DNA of 64,000 nucleotides, taken from the IMG/VR virus record IMGVR_UViG_3300041405_000148, positions 25,310 through 89,309 of that record. One strand, 5' to 3'. The stretch is from a virus. The position numbers and the translations under genes were made by a program. Below, in pieces: positions 43,633 through 53,685 of the stretch. The notes under the pieces were generated by a model. The model had not been told where the DNA came from. It saw only the letters and a program-made list of their open reading frames with translations, and did no database searches. Each line of letters begins with the position of its first letter. Within the stretch, counting starts at the first letter, position 1.

Positions 43633-43869
43633 ATGGAAGTGCAAAATAATGTAGTAGTTTATAGTAAACCGAATTGCCAGCAATGTGAGATGACAAAAAC
43701 CTACCTATCTAATAAGGGTGTTGACTATATTGTTGTAGATATTAGCAAAGATCAGGATGCATTCTCTCGCATCTCTCAGCTTGGTTATCGTCAGGTTCCA
43801 GTTGTCGAATCAGGAGAAGAACATTGGTCGGGTTTCCAGCCAGCTAAACTGAATGCAATTCTGAATTAA
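43633..43869 (+). CDS. nrdH: NrdH-type glutaredoxin
   Basis: 78 residues. Thioredoxin fold with redox motif NCQQC near residue 14-18 (SKPNCQQCEMTKTYL), the cis-proline segment RQVPVVE, and the end HWSGFQPAKLNAIL, which matches NrdH (which has SGFxxxxL). It reduces the class Ib ribonucleotide reductase encoded three genes later. Confidence 0.92.
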   Translation: MEVQNNVVVYSKPNCQQCEMTKTYLSNKGVDYIVVDISKDQDAFSRISQLGYRQVPVVESGEEHWSGFQPAKLNAILN

Positions 43870-43878
43870 GGTGTTATT

Positions 43879-44268
43879 ATGTTGATAGTCTATTTTTCAG
43901 GATTATCAGAAAATACACACCGATTTGTTAGTAAATTAGGCTTACCTAATAAAAGAATTCCCATCAGTGGTGAATGTTTTGTGGAAGAGCCTTATATTCT
44001 AATTGTACCTAGTTATGGAGGAGGGGCTGTAAAAGGCTCCGTCCCAAGTCAGGTTGTCAAGTTTCTGAATAATGAAAACAATAGAGTTAATTTGAGAGCT
44101 GTGATTGGATCTGGTAATACAAACTTCGGGGATATGTATTGCTATGGTGCCAAAGTCGTGGCAAATAAGTGTGGTGTACCTCTACTTTATAAATTTGAGT
44201 TGATGGGCAACACAAAAGATGTGGACTGTGTAAAAGATGGAGTGATTAAATTTGGAACAATCAATTAA
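43879..44268 (+). CDS. nrdI: NrdI flavodoxin-like protein
   Basis: 129 residues. [19 protein letters not shown] (FMN phosphate loop), [18 protein letters not shown] and [19 protein letters not shown] are the standard NrdI blocks. It supplies oxidant to assemble the Mn-tyrosyl cofactor of NrdF. Its end overlaps the nrdE start by 17 bases. Confidence 0.93.
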   Translation: MLIVYFSGLSENTHRFVSKLGLPNKRIPISGECFVEEPYILIVPSYGGGAVKGSVPSQVVKFLNNENNRVNLRAVIGSGNTNFGDMYCYGAKVVANKCGVPLLYKFELMGNTKDVDCVKDGVIKFGTIN

Positions 44269-46396
44269 AGAGCAACTACAGAAATATAAAGACCTAGATT
44301 ATCATGCCCTCAACGCCATGATCAATCTGGTAGACTCAGATGGCAAACTTCAGCTAGACAAAGATGTACTGGCATTAAAGAAGTTTTTCCTTGACCACGT
44401 TAACCCAAATACAGTATTCTTCCACACTCTCAAAGAGAAATTAGAATACCTCGTGGACAATGAATATTATGATGAAAAAGTTTTAAGTCAGTATTCTTTT
44501 GATTTCATTAAAAGCCTTTTCCAGAGAGCTTATGACTTCAAATTCCGTTTTGAAACTTTTGTCGGCGCACAAAAATATTATAAAAGCTACACTTTGAAGA
44601 CTTTTGATGGTGAGCGTTATTTAGAACGTTTTGAAGACCGTGTTTGTATGAATGCGCTTGCACTAGCGGAAGGTAATGAAAAACTGGCTGAGTATTTCTT
44701 AGATGAAATTATTTCTGGACGTTTTCAGCCTGCAACTCCTACATTTTTAAATTGTGGTAAAAAACAACGTGGTGAATTAGTTTCTTGTTTTCTGCTTCGG
44801 GTTGAGGACAACATGGAGTCCATTGGACGTGCGATCACTTCGTCCCTGCAACTGTCTAAACGCGGTGGTGGTGTTGCACTCTGTTTATCCAACATCCGTG
44901 AAACAGGTGCTCCCATTAAGAAAGTAAAAGGTCAATCCTCTGGTTTGATCCCTGTAATGAAAATGCTAGAGGATGCATTCTCTTATGCAAACCAGTTAGG
45001 TCAACGACAAGGTGCTGGTGCTGTTTATATCAATGTACATCACCCAGACATCTTGAACTTTTTGGATACAAAACGTGAGAATGCTGACGAAAAGATCAGG
45101 ATCAAAACTTTATCACTTGGTGTAGTTATCCCTGATATTACTTTTCGTTTGGCTAAAGATGGTGAGCCAATGTACCTTTTCTCCCCTTATGATGTGGAGC
45201 AGGTGTATGGTAAACCATTCGGTGATATTAGTGTGACTGAGTTATATGATGAAATGGTTGCTGATAAACGGATCAGGAAGTCTAAAATTGACCCACGTGA
45301 ACTATTTCAACGTCTGGCAGAAATTCAATTCGAGTCTGGTTATCCATACATTATGTTTGAGGATACAGTAAATGCTGCTAACCCGATTGATGGTCGAATT
45401 AACATGAGCAACCTTTGCTCTGAGATCCTTCAGGTAAATACAGCATCTGTTCTTGATGAAGATGGGAGCTATTTGAGTGTAGGTAAAGATATTTCTTGTA
45501 ACCTTGGTTCAATGAACGTTGCGAAAGCAATGGACGGTAATCTCGCTAAGACTGTTGAGACGGCTATTCGTGCTTTGACTGCTGTATCTGATATGAGTGA
45601 CATTAAGTCTGTGCCAACAATCCAGAATGGCAATAATAAGTCACATGCTATTGGCTTAGGTCAAATGAACTTGCATGGGTATTTTGCTCGTGAAGAAATG
45701 TTTTATGGCTCAGAAGAATCTCTGGATTTCACGAATATGTATTTCATGACTGTTACTTATCATGCACTCAATACATCAAACATGATCGCAAATGAGCGTG
45801 GACAAACCTTTGAAGGTTTTGAAAAGTCTAAGTATGCTTCAGGTGAGTACTTTGACAAGTACACCAACCAAGTTTGGGAACCAAAGACAGAAAAAGTAAA
45901 AGAGATCTTCAGGAAAGCTGGAGTTACGATCCCATCCCAAAGGGATTGGGAAAAGTTGAAAGATGCTGTTATGGATACTGGCCTTTATAACCAGAATCTC
46001 CAGGCAGTTCCTCCAACAGGATCTATCTCTTACATCAACAACTCTACTTCAAGCATTCACCCGATTGCTTCTAAGATCGAAGTTAGAAAAGAGGGAAGTT
46101 TGGGTAGGACTTATTACCCAGCAGCATTCATGACCAATGATAATTTAGAGTATTATCAGGATGCATATGAAATTGGACATGAAGCAATTATTGATGTGTA
46201 TGCTGAGGCAACTAAGCACGTAGACCAAGGTCTGTCTCTGACATTATTCTTCCGAGATAACGTAACGACAAGGACTATCAATAAAGCTCAGATCTATGCC
46301 TGGAAAAAGGGCATCAAGACTCTTTATTATGTACGCTTGCGTCAAAATGCCTTAACTGGAACTGAAGTTGAAGGTTGTGTTTCCTGCACACTGTAA
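44252..46396 (+). CDS. nrdE: Class Ib ribonucleotide reductase, alpha subunit
   Basis: 714 residues, typical for NrdE, starting at TTG 44252 within the nrdI end. Landmarks: [20 protein letters not shown] (first active-site Cys), MNSNLCSEI-like [13 protein letters not shown] with catalytic Cys and Glu, [14 protein letters not shown], and the C-terminal redox pair [10 protein letters not shown]. It reduces NDPs to dNDPs with NrdF. No N-terminal ATP-cone for dATP inhibition is seen, as expected of class Ib. Confidence 0.96.
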   Translation: MEQSIKEQLQKYKDLDYHALNAMINLVDSDGKLQLDKDVLALKKFFLDHVNPNTVFFHTLKEKLEYLVDNEYYDEKVLSQYSFDFIKSLFQRAYDFKFRFETFVGAQKYYKSYTLKTFDGERYLERFEDRVCMNALALAEGNEKLAEYFLDEIISGRFQPATPTFLNCGKKQRGELVSCFLLRVEDNMESIGRAITSSLQLSKRGGGVALCLSNIRETGAPIKKVKGQSSGLIPVMKMLEDAFSYANQLGQRQGAGAVYINVHHPDILNFLDTKRENADEKIRIKTLSLGVVIPDITFRLAKDGEPMYLFSPYDVEQVYGKPFGDISVTELYDEMVADKRIRKSKIDPRELFQRLAEIQFESGYPYIMFEDTVNAANPIDGRINMSNLCSEILQVNTASVLDEDGSYLSVGKDISCNLGSMNVAKAMDGNLAKTVETAIRALTAVSDMSDIKSVPTIQNGNNKSHAIGLGQMNLHGYFAREEMFYGSEESLDFTNMYFMTVTYHALNTSNMIANERGQTFEGFEKSKYASGEYFDKYTNQVWEPKTEKVKEIFRKAGVTIPSQRDWEKLKDAVMDTGLYNQNLQAVPPTGSISYINNSTSSIHPIASKIEVRKEGSLGRTYYPAAFMTNDNLEYYQDAYEIGHEAIIDVYAEATKHVDQGLSLTLFFRDNVTTRTINKAQIYAWKKGIKTLYYVRLRQNALTGTEVEGCVSCTL

Positions 46397-46404
46397 TTCA
46401 GGGA

Positions 46405-46421
46405 GGCCCGCAAGTCGGGCC
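46405..46421 (+). other. Hairpin between nrdE and nrdF
   Basis: GGCCCG-CAAGT-CGGGCC, a 6-bp stem without a T run; it may set mRNA stability or the nrdE:nrdF ratio rather than terminate. Confidence 0.55.
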
Positions 46422-46427
46422 AATTAA

Positions 46428-47420
<993 letters not shown>

Positions 47421-47429
47421 TTAATCAAA

Positions 47430-47443
47430 GGGGAGAGATCCCC
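47430..47443 (+). other. Short hairpin after nrdF
   Basis: GGGGA-GAGA-TCCCC; no T run. Similar intergenic hairpins follow nrdE and phoH. Confidence 0.45.
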
Positions 47444-47459
47444 ATTCAAGGAGTTAAAA

Positions 47460-47846
47460 ATGGATACACTGTTATCTGGGTTGAAAGTTTATGATCCGAC
47501 AAGCATTGTGTTAAAAATAGATGGGCAAGAGGTTTATGGTTTCTCTTCTGAATTTAAATTTGAAATTTTAAAACAGGAACATGAAAAAGATATTCATATT
47601 TGGTTATCACTAGCCTCAGAGTGGTATCCCATACTGGATACGTTATTAGGTAAAAAAGTTAGAGTAGAAATTGAGTATGTGAATTCTAACTTCCCAGTGG
47701 AAATAAAGGAAAAGTTTTTTGCTGTTGTAAAGTCTTCAAAGGTCACCTTTGGTTCTGAATTTCCTGAGGCAGTCTTCAAAATATCGAAATACAAAGATGT
47801 TAATATAGAAGAGGGTGTTCGATTACTTACAACTAAAAACCAATAA
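47460..47846 (+). CDS. Hypothetical protein, beta-rich
   Basis: 128 residues: VYDPTSIVLKIDGQEVYGF, LGKKVRVEIEYVNSNFPVEI, FAVVKSSKVTFGSEFPEAVF. Looks like a phage-tail or tube-type beta sandwich by pattern only (SIVLKIDGQEV opening), but it sits in the metabolic region. AAGGAGTTAAAA precedes the ATG. Function unknown. Confidence 0.6.
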   Translation: MDTLLSGLKVYDPTSIVLKIDGQEVYGFSSEFKFEILKQEHEKDIHIWLSLASEWYPILDTLLGKKVRVEIEYVNSNFPVEIKEKFFAVVKSSKVTFGSEFPEAVFKISKYKDVNIEEGVRLLTTKNQ

Positions 47847-47864
47847 ATTAAGAGGAGAAGACTA

Positions 47865-48029
47865 ATGGCTAAAAAATATCGTGTGAAAGGTTCAACTCGT
47901 CGCAAACTTATGCAAATTGAAATGAGTAAAGAACTTCGGATGAAGAGTAAGAAAACAAAACCTGTACGTGAAATCACTGAAGAGCATGAAGCATTTAAAC
48001 AATTTGATCAAAGGGGTGAAGCAGAATGA
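47865..48029 (+). CDS. Small basic protein
   Basis: 54 residues from ATG at 47865 behind AGAGGAGAAG. Lys/Arg-rich (MAKKYRVKGSTRRKLMQIEM, KELRMKSKKTKPVRE) with an acidic end; likely binds nucleic acid. The stop overlaps the next start in ATGA. Confidence 0.62.
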   Translation: MAKKYRVKGSTRRKLMQIEMSKELRMKSKKTKPVREITEEHEAFKQFDQRGEAE

Positions 48030-48433
48030 TCTATGAAAAATTTGAAACTGAATTAAAACTTAGCTATGAGACGACTAAAGAAGTGCTACAGGAGCACTTA
48101 GATAATATTAATGGCTACATCGAAGCTCGACAGCAGGCGAAAGAGTTGCAGGAAGTGTCTGAAGAGGAACTGCAAGAATTTTATCCAGATGTTAAAGAGG
48201 AAAAGGAACGTCTGGAAGCGGCTATGGCTAAGCTTGAAGATGAAGCAACAAGTTCTTGGTGGGTAGAGCTTACACTAGAACGATTGAAAGAAGCTGTTTC
48301 AGAAGAAGAAGGTAAGATTTTAGAAAAAGCTCTTGAGATCCAAGGTCGTATTGAAAATATTATGGACGATAGCTCAGCAGACTTGGTTGGGTATCTTTCT
48401 AAAGGTTTAAGTAACGGAGTTGTGGTTCAGTAA
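48026..48433 (+). CDS. Coiled-coil acidic protein
   Basis: 135 residues, nearly all helical and Glu-rich (EVLQEHLDNINGYIEARQQA, EEKERLEAAMAKLEDEATSS). Could be an adaptor or assembly protein. Directly precedes the endolysin leader. Unknown function. Confidence 0.62.
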   Translation: MIYEKFETELKLSYETTKEVLQEHLDNINGYIEARQQAKELQEVSEEELQEFYPDVKEEKERLEAAMAKLEDEATSSWWVELTLERLKEAVSEEEGKILEKALEIQGRIENIMDDSSADLVGYLSKGLSNGVVVQ

Positions 48434-48442
48434 AACTAAAGT

Positions 48443-48482
48443 CCCCGCCCTTTAGAAATGCCACAACCAATAATAGGCGGGG
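48443..48482 (+). promoter_or_regulatory. Inverted repeat just upstream of the endolysin ribosome site
   Basis: CCCCGCC pairs with GGCGGGG across a 26-nt loop and ends four bases before the TTGGAG site. In mRNA it could delay endolysin translation. Confidence 0.45.
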
Positions 48483-48497
48483 TATTTGGAGAAAGTA

Positions 48498-49079
48498 ATG
48501 GCACTATCAAAAAGTGAATATGAATCAGCAGCAAAGTCTTTGGAAGTTGACACTCCAAGTGTAATAGCAATTGCTACGGTTGAAAGTGGTGGTGATGGCT
48601 TTTATGATAATGGGGAAGTTAAGATCCTATTTGAACGTCACATCTTTTACAGACAGCTTGTAAAAAATCGTGGTCAAAAATTTGCTGATGCAACTTATAA
48701 ATCTGACCCTGATATTTGTAACCCTGTTGCAGGAGGTTATGGTAAATTCTCAGAGCAACATCCTAAATTACGTAGGGCTGAGAAGTTCGATAAGACGAGT
48801 GCAAGAGAAGCTTGTAGTTGGGGCGGATTTCAAGTGTTGGGTAGTAATTGGCCTGATTTAGGTTATACATCAGTCCAGGCTTTGGTTAATGATGCTATGA
48901 CAGACGAAGGTCAGTTGAGAATGTTTGTTAGGTTTATAAAGTCAAAACCGTCGGTTTGGAAAGCTCTCAAGGCTCATGATTGGGTAGGTGTAGCAAAAGG
49001 TTACAATGGACCATCTTATGCTAAGAACAATTATGACACCAAACTTGCACAAGAGTATAAAAAAGCAGGTGGGAAGTGA
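48498..49079 (+). CDS. Endolysin, N-acetylmuramidase family
   Basis: 193 residues from ATG at 48498, six bases after GGAG. Family signature: IAIATVESGGDGFYDNGEVK (catalytic Glu at ~27), ILFERHIFYRQL, CSWGGFQVLGSNW and KGYNGPSYAKNNYDTKLAQE, typical of the N-acetylmuramidase (DUF3380) lysins. It cleaves the peptidoglycan glycan chain. No signal peptide or binding domain, so a holin, not seen in this window, would be needed. Spanins are at 9.9-10.5 kb. Confidence 0.92.
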   Translation: MALSKSEYESAAKSLEVDTPSVIAIATVESGGDGFYDNGEVKILFERHIFYRQLVKNRGQKFADATYKSDPDICNPVAGGYGKFSEQHPKLRRAEKFDKTSAREACSWGGFQVLGSNWPDLGYTSVQALVNDAMTDEGQLRMFVRFIKSKPSVWKALKAHDWVGVAKGYNGPSYAKNNYDTKLAQEYKKAGGK

Positions 49080-49087
49080 TTTAATTA

Positions 49088-49116
49088 TTGACAGGTAGTT
49101 ACAGTTGTGTTATAAC
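49088..49116 (+). promoter_or_regulatory. Strong promoter with leader hairpin for phoH
   Basis: TTGACA and TATAAC with a 17-base spacer. The transcript starts almost directly with CCCCTCT-CCTACC-AGAGGGG (49125-49144), then AAAAGGAGATATAC and the start codon. Confidence 0.85.
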
Positions 49117-49163
49117 TTTAATAACCCCTCTCCTACCAGAGGGGAATCTAAAAGGAGATATAC

Positions 49164-49919
49164 ATGGGTAAGAGTAATCGTCAGCGGGTTCAAGATAATA
49201 AAGTGAAAACTGCAAGCAAGTATGCAGAAAAAGTAATCCCTTTTCAGGTAAGCAATGATTGGAAACTTGATTGGTTTACGCCAGAAGGAGGACAAAATGC
49301 CCTTGTTGAATCTATGCAGGATAATGTACTGACTGCTGGTAATGGGCCTAGTGGAACAGGTAAAACAAGTACTGTTTTATGGCAAGCACTTCATTGGCTA
49401 AAGTCTGGAATATTTCAGAAGATTGTCTTTATTAAAAATCCTACAGAAGCTGGAGACGACCAAATTGGATATTTAAAAGGAGAGCAGCAGGATAAACTTA
49501 AAGCTCACTTCCATGAAACAAGACGTATTTTTCAGTCATTTATTTCAAAAGGTAAATTGGAGTGTGATGAAAGTTCTGGCAAAATTGAATTTGCAATCCC
49601 TAACTTTCTACTTGGTGCAACCATTGATAATGCGGTAATAATTATTGATGAATGTCAAACAATGTCTCCAGGTACAATGAAGTTGTTAATGGAACGTGTT
49701 GGGATGAATAGTATTGTGGTTATCCTTGGTGATTCCCGTCAGGCTTACTCAGTTAAGAAGCGTGAAGATGGTTTTGCTGACTTCATCAAAAAAATCACTA
49801 AAGTTGAAGAAGATGGTTCACGCGTCAGCTCTGAACCTTTGATGGGTTATGTTGAACTAAAAACAGATGATAACAAACGTTCAGCTCTTTCTAAAAGGAT
49901 CACAGAGCTGTATGCATAA
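49164..49919 (+). CDS. phoH: PhoH-family ATPase
   Basis: 251 residues. Walker A AGNGPSGTGKTSTVLWQA (~59-68), IVFIKNPTEAGDDQIGYLKG, Walker B AVIIIDECQTMSPGTMKLLM, and VVILGDSRQAYSVKKREDGF, the standard PhoH blocks. These RNA helicase-like ATPases are common in phages; the exact role is unclear. Strong promoter and stem-loop leader suggest high expression. Confidence 0.92.
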   Translation: MGKSNRQRVQDNKVKTASKYAEKVIPFQVSNDWKLDWFTPEGGQNALVESMQDNVLTAGNGPSGTGKTSTVLWQALHWLKSGIFQKIVFIKNPTEAGDDQIGYLKGEQQDKLKAHFHETRRIFQSFISKGKLECDESSGKIEFAIPNFLLGATIDNAVIIIDECQTMSPGTMKLLMERVGMNSIVVILGDSRQAYSVKKREDGFADFIKKITKVEEDGSRVSSEPLMGYVELKTDDNKRSALSKRITELYA

Positions 49920-49923
49920 AAAC

Positions 49924-49943
49924 AAGGGGAGGTCACTCCCCTT
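49924..49943 (+). terminator. Weak terminator-like hairpin after phoH
   Basis: AAGGGGAG-GTCA-CTCCCCTT (8-bp stem), but the sequence after it is only TCTAAC, so it may protect mRNA rather than stop transcription. Confidence 0.45.
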
Positions 49944-49960
49944 TCTAACAGAGAGGTGCT

Positions 49961-50452
49961 ATGGTAACAGGAGTTTTTGGGGCAATTAATCGTGAAAGTA
50001 TTGATGAGGTTTACCGTAATGGGTTGGTAAAACCTAATGAATATGAATCGATACGCGACAATATCATAGACAGAGAGTTATACCTTAGACATGAAGCTTT
50101 TTCCTATAAGTTGAATTACTTCTTTTTAGTCCTCCAGAAAATCCCACTTTGTGAATTTTTCTATATAAGTCAGACAGGGATCTTTGATGTAAAAGAAGCT
50201 ATTCTTTATATGGCTTACAATACACCGGAAGAACTCTTAATAGAAGTTGATGATGTTAGTACAATGGTCTTAGCTGATGTAGCTTACAATAAAGCTTGCA
50301 AGGTAAGGGATTTAGGTGATCTAAACAGATCTAAGTTAGTGCAAGGTGATATTTATGCGGATAAAGAAACTATCCGTAGTCTTGAATACCTAACACGTTA
50401 TAAGCGTGGTTTATGGGATTTATTAGAATGTTTAAATGTGGAGGATAAATAA
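49961..50452 (+). CDS. Hypothetical protein upstream of the HslV-like gene
   Basis: 163 residues, helical (YESIRDNIIDRELYLRHEAF, VLADVAYNKACKVRDLGDLN). Its stop and the next start share one base, so the two are coupled; it may be a partner of the HslV-like protein. No domain recognised. Confidence 0.62.
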   Translation: MVTGVFGAINRESIDEVYRNGLVKPNEYESIRDNIIDRELYLRHEAFSYKLNYFFLVLQKIPLCEFFYISQTGIFDVKEAILYMAYNTPEELLIEVDDVSTMVLADVAYNKACKVRDLGDLNRSKLVQGDIYADKETIRSLEYLTRYKRGLWDLLECLNVEDK

Positions 50453-51327
50453 TGACTACAATTACCTATAAGGATAGAAAAATTGCAAGTGACGGACAAA
50501 TTTCATTTGGTGACCGAATTGATAACTATAGCTTAAAGAAAGTCCGTAAAATTAATGGTTGTTTAGTTGGTGGCGCAGGCCGTCTTTCTAGCGTTCTCCA
50601 ATTTTTTGACTGGTTCCAAGAGTGGTCAGATGCACAACAAGTTCAAGGTGAATCCCCGCACGTTAAGGTGTTTGTCCCAGAGGGTATTGATGATGAAGAT
50701 TTTTACGGGTTGGTTGTCTTTGCAGATGAAGTTATATTTATGTATGAAGGTGGGAAAAAATCTTACCAGATGACCGGTTCACCTCATTATGCAATTGGTT
50801 CAGGATCTGATTATGCATTAGCTGCTATGGATGCTGGTGCAAGTGCAGATGAAGCCGTGGCTATTGCGATTACTCGTGATGTGTATACTGGTGGAGAAAT
50901 CTTTATTGAAGAACTTGACCCAGAGCCAATTGAGCTAACCAGGCAAGTTGCAGAAAGTATGGAGAAATCAGAGTTGCTTGACATGCTGTTTGGGGAAGAT
51001 GTGGAAATTGTTGAAGATGAAAAGGATGAGATCATTTTCCAGACCAGTCGTGTTGTGATTGACACTGCTGAAAAAGTTATTTTCATTAACCCTGAAAATG
51101 GTGATACACTAGATGAGATCACCTTGCAAGATTCAGAACTGGACAGTCCAAGTTTTAAACGTGTATGCAAAGCATTAAACAGAAAATATTTAGACTTAGT
51201 TGCATCAGAAATTGGCATGGTGTTTGAACAACCAGCAGCTAATAAAAGTGAACTTTTAGATGCAGTACTAGATTGTCTAAATGATGTTTACATTGAAAAA
51301 CTACAAGAGAGGGCAGATGCAGAATAA
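50452..51327 (+). CDS. HslV/proteasome-like Ntn hydrolase with long C-terminal extension
   Basis: 291 residues. MTTITYKDRKIASDGQIS puts a Thr at position 2, the N-terminal nucleophile after Met removal. The core has KKVRKINGCLVGGAGRLSSV, HYAIGSGSDYALAAMDAGAS and ADEAVAIAITRDVYTGGEI, as in HslV and proteasome beta subunits. The C-terminal ~130 acidic residues are not part of HslV. No HslU-type unfoldase was seen, so it may use host HslU or work alone. Confidence 0.8.
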   Translation: MTTITYKDRKIASDGQISFGDRIDNYSLKKVRKINGCLVGGAGRLSSVLQFFDWFQEWSDAQQVQGESPHVKVFVPEGIDDEDFYGLVVFADEVIFMYEGGKKSYQMTGSPHYAIGSGSDYALAAMDAGASADEAVAIAITRDVYTGGEIFIEELDPEPIELTRQVAESMEKSELLDMLFGEDVEIVEDEKDEIIFQTSRVVIDTAEKVIFINPENGDTLDEITLQDSELDSPSFKRVCKALNRKYLDLVASEIGMVFEQPAANKSELLDAVLDCLNDVYIEKLQERADAE

Positions 51328-51499
51328 AGAAGAACTCAAAGTATCTTTTGAGAAGCTTCTCAAGAAGCGGGGCATTGAACCCGCTTTTATTGAGGATGCA
51401 GCGGAAGTTATGTCAGAAACAGTTGAAAAACTGCTAGAAGAAGCACACAAAGAAGGGTATAGTAAGGGTTTTGAGGATGCCAGTCATCTTCCTTTTTAA
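51317..51499 (+). CDS. Small helical protein
   Basis: 60 residues from ATG at 51317, overlapping the HslV-like end by 11 bases. KVSFEKLLKKRGIEPAFIED, then EAHKEGYSKGFEDASHLPF. Unknown function. Confidence 0.58.
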   Translation: MQNKEELKVSFEKLLKKRGIEPAFIEDAAEVMSETVEKLLEEAHKEGYSKGFEDASHLPF

Positions 51500-51508
51500 G
51501 GAGGTAAA

Positions 51509-52261
51509 ATGAAGATTTTTGATAAAGTCACTATCCCTGATGATAAGAGAGTATTCTTTGTGGGTGACATTCACGGTGCTTTTGATTTGTATCTTAAAGG
51601 TTGCAAAGACCTTGGGATCACAGATGAAGATGTTGTTGTTAGCCTTGGTGATTTGATTGACCGTGGCCCGAAAAACTTTGAATGTGTCGTAGAGTTTACA
51701 CGCAAAGAGAATCGGTATGCTATACAAGGCAACCACGAAGATCTTATGATCAAAGGGATGCTCAATGACTCACATCAACATTTTGACTGTTGGTTTCTGA
51801 ATGGTGGAAATGTAACTTGGGAGGAAGTCGGAGGTGAACAGGGTTCAATGGCACTTGCTGAGATGGTTAAAGACCTACCTGTGATCTTAGAAGTTGAACA
51901 CCAAGGTAAGAGATTCGGTTGTGTACATGGAGGGATTCCTTATGCAGAGAAACTAGGTCCTTGGGATAATCTTGTTGATTATACAATTAAAAACCCAAGT
52001 TTTTGTGATAAGTTAGTTTGGGATCGATCTGTCATTGATTTAATTCAGACACAACTTAAGTCTTTTAAGTTTAGTAGTGTTCCTGAAGTAAAAGGTGTTG
52101 ATTATGTCTTGCATGGTCACACGCCTGTGAAAAATCCCCTAGTGCAAGAGAATCGTGTTTATATGGACAGTGGTGGGATCTTTAATTCTAGACTGACCTT
52201 TGCTCACATGGAAAATGGCGAACTTAAGTTCTATACCACAGGTGATTGGGACAGCTTATGA
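51509..52261 (+). CDS. PP2A/lambda-type protein phosphatase
   Basis: 250 residues with the full set: FFVGDIHGAFDLYLKG (GDxHG), VVSLGDLIDRGPKN (GDxxDRG), YAIQGNHEDLMIKGML (GNHE), FGCVHGGIPYA and VLHGHTPVKNP, ending YMDSGGIF. Same class as lambda phosphatase; removes phosphate from proteins or small molecules. AAGGAGGTAAA precedes ATG. Confidence 0.9.
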   Translation: MKIFDKVTIPDDKRVFFVGDIHGAFDLYLKGCKDLGITDEDVVVSLGDLIDRGPKNFECVVEFTRKENRYAIQGNHEDLMIKGMLNDSHQHFDCWFLNGGNVTWEEVGGEQGSMALAEMVKDLPVILEVEHQGKRFGCVHGGIPYAEKLGPWDNLVDYTIKNPSFCDKLVWDRSVIDLIQTQLKSFKFSSVPEVKGVDYVLHGHTPVKNPLVQENRVYMDSGGIFNSRLTFAHMENGELKFYTTGDWDSL

Positions 52262-52320
52262 ATTTAATTTATGGGCGGGCTATTAATGATGTAGAAGGTA
52301 AGACAACTATTTTTATTTAA
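52258..52320 (+). CDS. Possible 20-residue peptide
   Basis: ATG overlaps the phosphatase stop (ATGA); reads MNLIYGRAINDVEGKTTIFI. No ribosome site of its own; translation would rely on coupling. May not be a gene. Confidence 0.25.
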   Translation: MNLIYGRAINDVEGKTTIFI

Positions 52321-52328
52321 AGGGGATT

Positions 52329-52520
52329 ATGATGACATCTAAAGACTTGTTGTATTGTCAGAAATGTGGAGGCATGATTGACTTCCGTTTTAAAATCACA
52401 TTGCTAAGCCACCCTGCTAAATATCAAATGGCATGCAAAGATTGCAATGCGCTAAAAACATATACAGAAACAGAAAGATTATTAGCTCTTGAAGAACTTG
52501 AAAATGGCAGAAGTTCTTAA
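52329..52520 (+). CDS. Small zinc-ribbon protein
   Basis: 63 residues. LLYCQKCGGMIDFRF and MACKDCNALKTY give two CxxC knuckles about 30 residues apart, a zinc ribbon. Two ATGs in tandem (52329, 52332) behind AAAGGGG. Overlaps the next gene by 17 bases. Confidence 0.65.
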   Translation: MMTSKDLLYCQKCGGMIDFRFKITLLSHPAKYQMACKDCNALKTYTETERLLALEELENGRSS

Positions 52521-52848
52521 CTTTTATAAGGTTGGTAAAATAATACCTAAAGGCGCTGTCTACATCGGTAGGCAGATGCCAGGGTTGCCAAGAAGCAAGT
52601 TTGCCAATCCTTTCAAAATAACGGATGAAGAGCCAAGAGAAGTTGTTATCACGAAGTACAAGAGTTGGTTGTGGTCACAAATCAGGACAGGAAAAATAAC
52701 ACTTGAAGACCTTCTTGAATTAGAGGGACGAGATGTGGTTTGTTTTTGTGCTCCTCAACCTTGTCATGGGGATGTAGTTCTTGCAGCTGTCGTTTGGGCA
52801 AGAAAGAAGTATGATGTTATTCATGGCTATTGGTCATGGGAGGAATAA
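52504..52848 (+). CDS. DUF4326-family protein
   Basis: 114 residues from ATG at 52504. VYIGRQMPGLPRSKFANPFK, then LELEGRDVVCFCAPQPCHGD-VVL match DUF4326, whose CxCxPxxCHGD motif probably binds a metal. Function unknown. The upstream site is weak, so translation may be coupled to the zinc-ribbon gene. Confidence 0.8.
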   Translation: MAEVLNFYKVGKIIPKGAVYIGRQMPGLPRSKFANPFKITDEEPREVVITKYKSWLWSQIRTGKITLEDLLELEGRDVVCFCAPQPCHGDVVLAAVVWARKKYDVIHGYWSWEE

Positions 52849-53018
52849 TGAAAAGTAAAAATAGTTTAGAGTTTGCTAAGTTCTTAATGTTGTTTGATCC
52901 TAAATTTACTATCAGTTATTACACAGATATAACTTTAGTAGCAGATGAAGAGGAATTAGCCAGTCATATTGAAAATATCAGATTTATAAATAAAGCTTGG
53001 GAGGAAAGTCATGTATAA
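52848..53018 (+). CDS. Small hypothetical protein
   Basis: 56 residues, start overlapping the DUF4326 stop (TAATG) behind GGGAGG. Contains EFAKFLMLFDPKFTISYYTD and an acidic helix. Unknown function. Confidence 0.55.
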   Translation: MKSKNSLEFAKFLMLFDPKFTISYYTDITLVADEEELASHIENIRFINKAWEESHV

Positions 53019-53307
53019 AGTTACGATAGAAGAAACTGTTGGTGAAATTTCAAAAAGAACTATCCTTGAGACAGATGATGTTGAACTGGTCAAAGAAGTC
53101 CTGGGTGCTAAAAATGTTGTTGAGGTGGATTCTGATGAACCTAATAGAAATATCTCACCAGAGTGGCAAAAGCTTCAGGATTGGATGAATAAACAATTAG
53201 AAGAACGTAAAACAAGTCCATATCCCTTTGGAAGCCCTTATGAAACACCCTCACAACCTTGGATTAAACCTTACGACCCTTATAATCCTTTTGTTGTGAC
53301 TTGCTAA
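53011..53307 (+). CDS. Hypothetical protein with proline/tyrosine-rich end
   Basis: 98 residues. A small beta-alpha start (YKVTIEETVGEISKRTIL) leads to a helix and a P/Y-rich tail (SPYPFGSPYETPSQPWIKPY, ending VVTC). Overlaps the previous gene by 8 bases. Unknown function. Confidence 0.58.
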   Translation: MYKVTIEETVGEISKRTILETDDVELVKEVLGAKNVVEVDSDEPNRNISPEWQKLQDWMNKQLEERKTSPYPFGSPYETPSQPWIKPYDPYNPFVVTC

Positions 53308-53316
53308 GGAGGTTTA

Positions 53317-53685
53317 ATGTCAGGCTTTGAAACTCCATTGCAAGTTGAGTTGCAAGAAGACAGAAAGACGTGGAAGGTGCTATCTGACTTCGTGTATAAT
53401 GATGAAAAGTTTGGGTTGATTGGTGTACCTGAAGCATTCGTCACAGATTTCGCATCTGTGCCTCGCATTCCAATCATCTTTGACCTTGTGGGTGATTATG
53501 GACATGCAGCAGCAACACTACATGACTATCTCTATAAGCATGGTAAGCTACCACGTAAAGACTGTGATAATGTATTTTATCATGCACTAAGAAACACAGG
53601 TATTGCAAACTGGAGAGCAAGAGCAATGTGGCTGGGTGTAAGATCATTTGGATGGTTGTTTTATGTTAAGGAGGCTGTTAAATGA
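53317..53685 (+). CDS. DUF1353-family protein
   Basis: 122 residues. VPEAFVTDFASVPRIPIIFD, then AATLHDYLYKHGKLPRKDCD and FYHALRNTGIANWRARAMWL are the DUF1353 landmarks; the family is common in tailed phages, with unknown function. AAGGAGGTTTA precedes the ATG. Confidence 0.82.
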   Translation: MSGFETPLQVELQEDRKTWKVLSDFVYNDEKFGLIGVPEAFVTDFASVPRIPIIFDLVGDYGHAAATLHDYLYKHGKLPRKDCDNVFYHALRNTGIANWRARAMWLGVRSFGWLFYVKEAVK

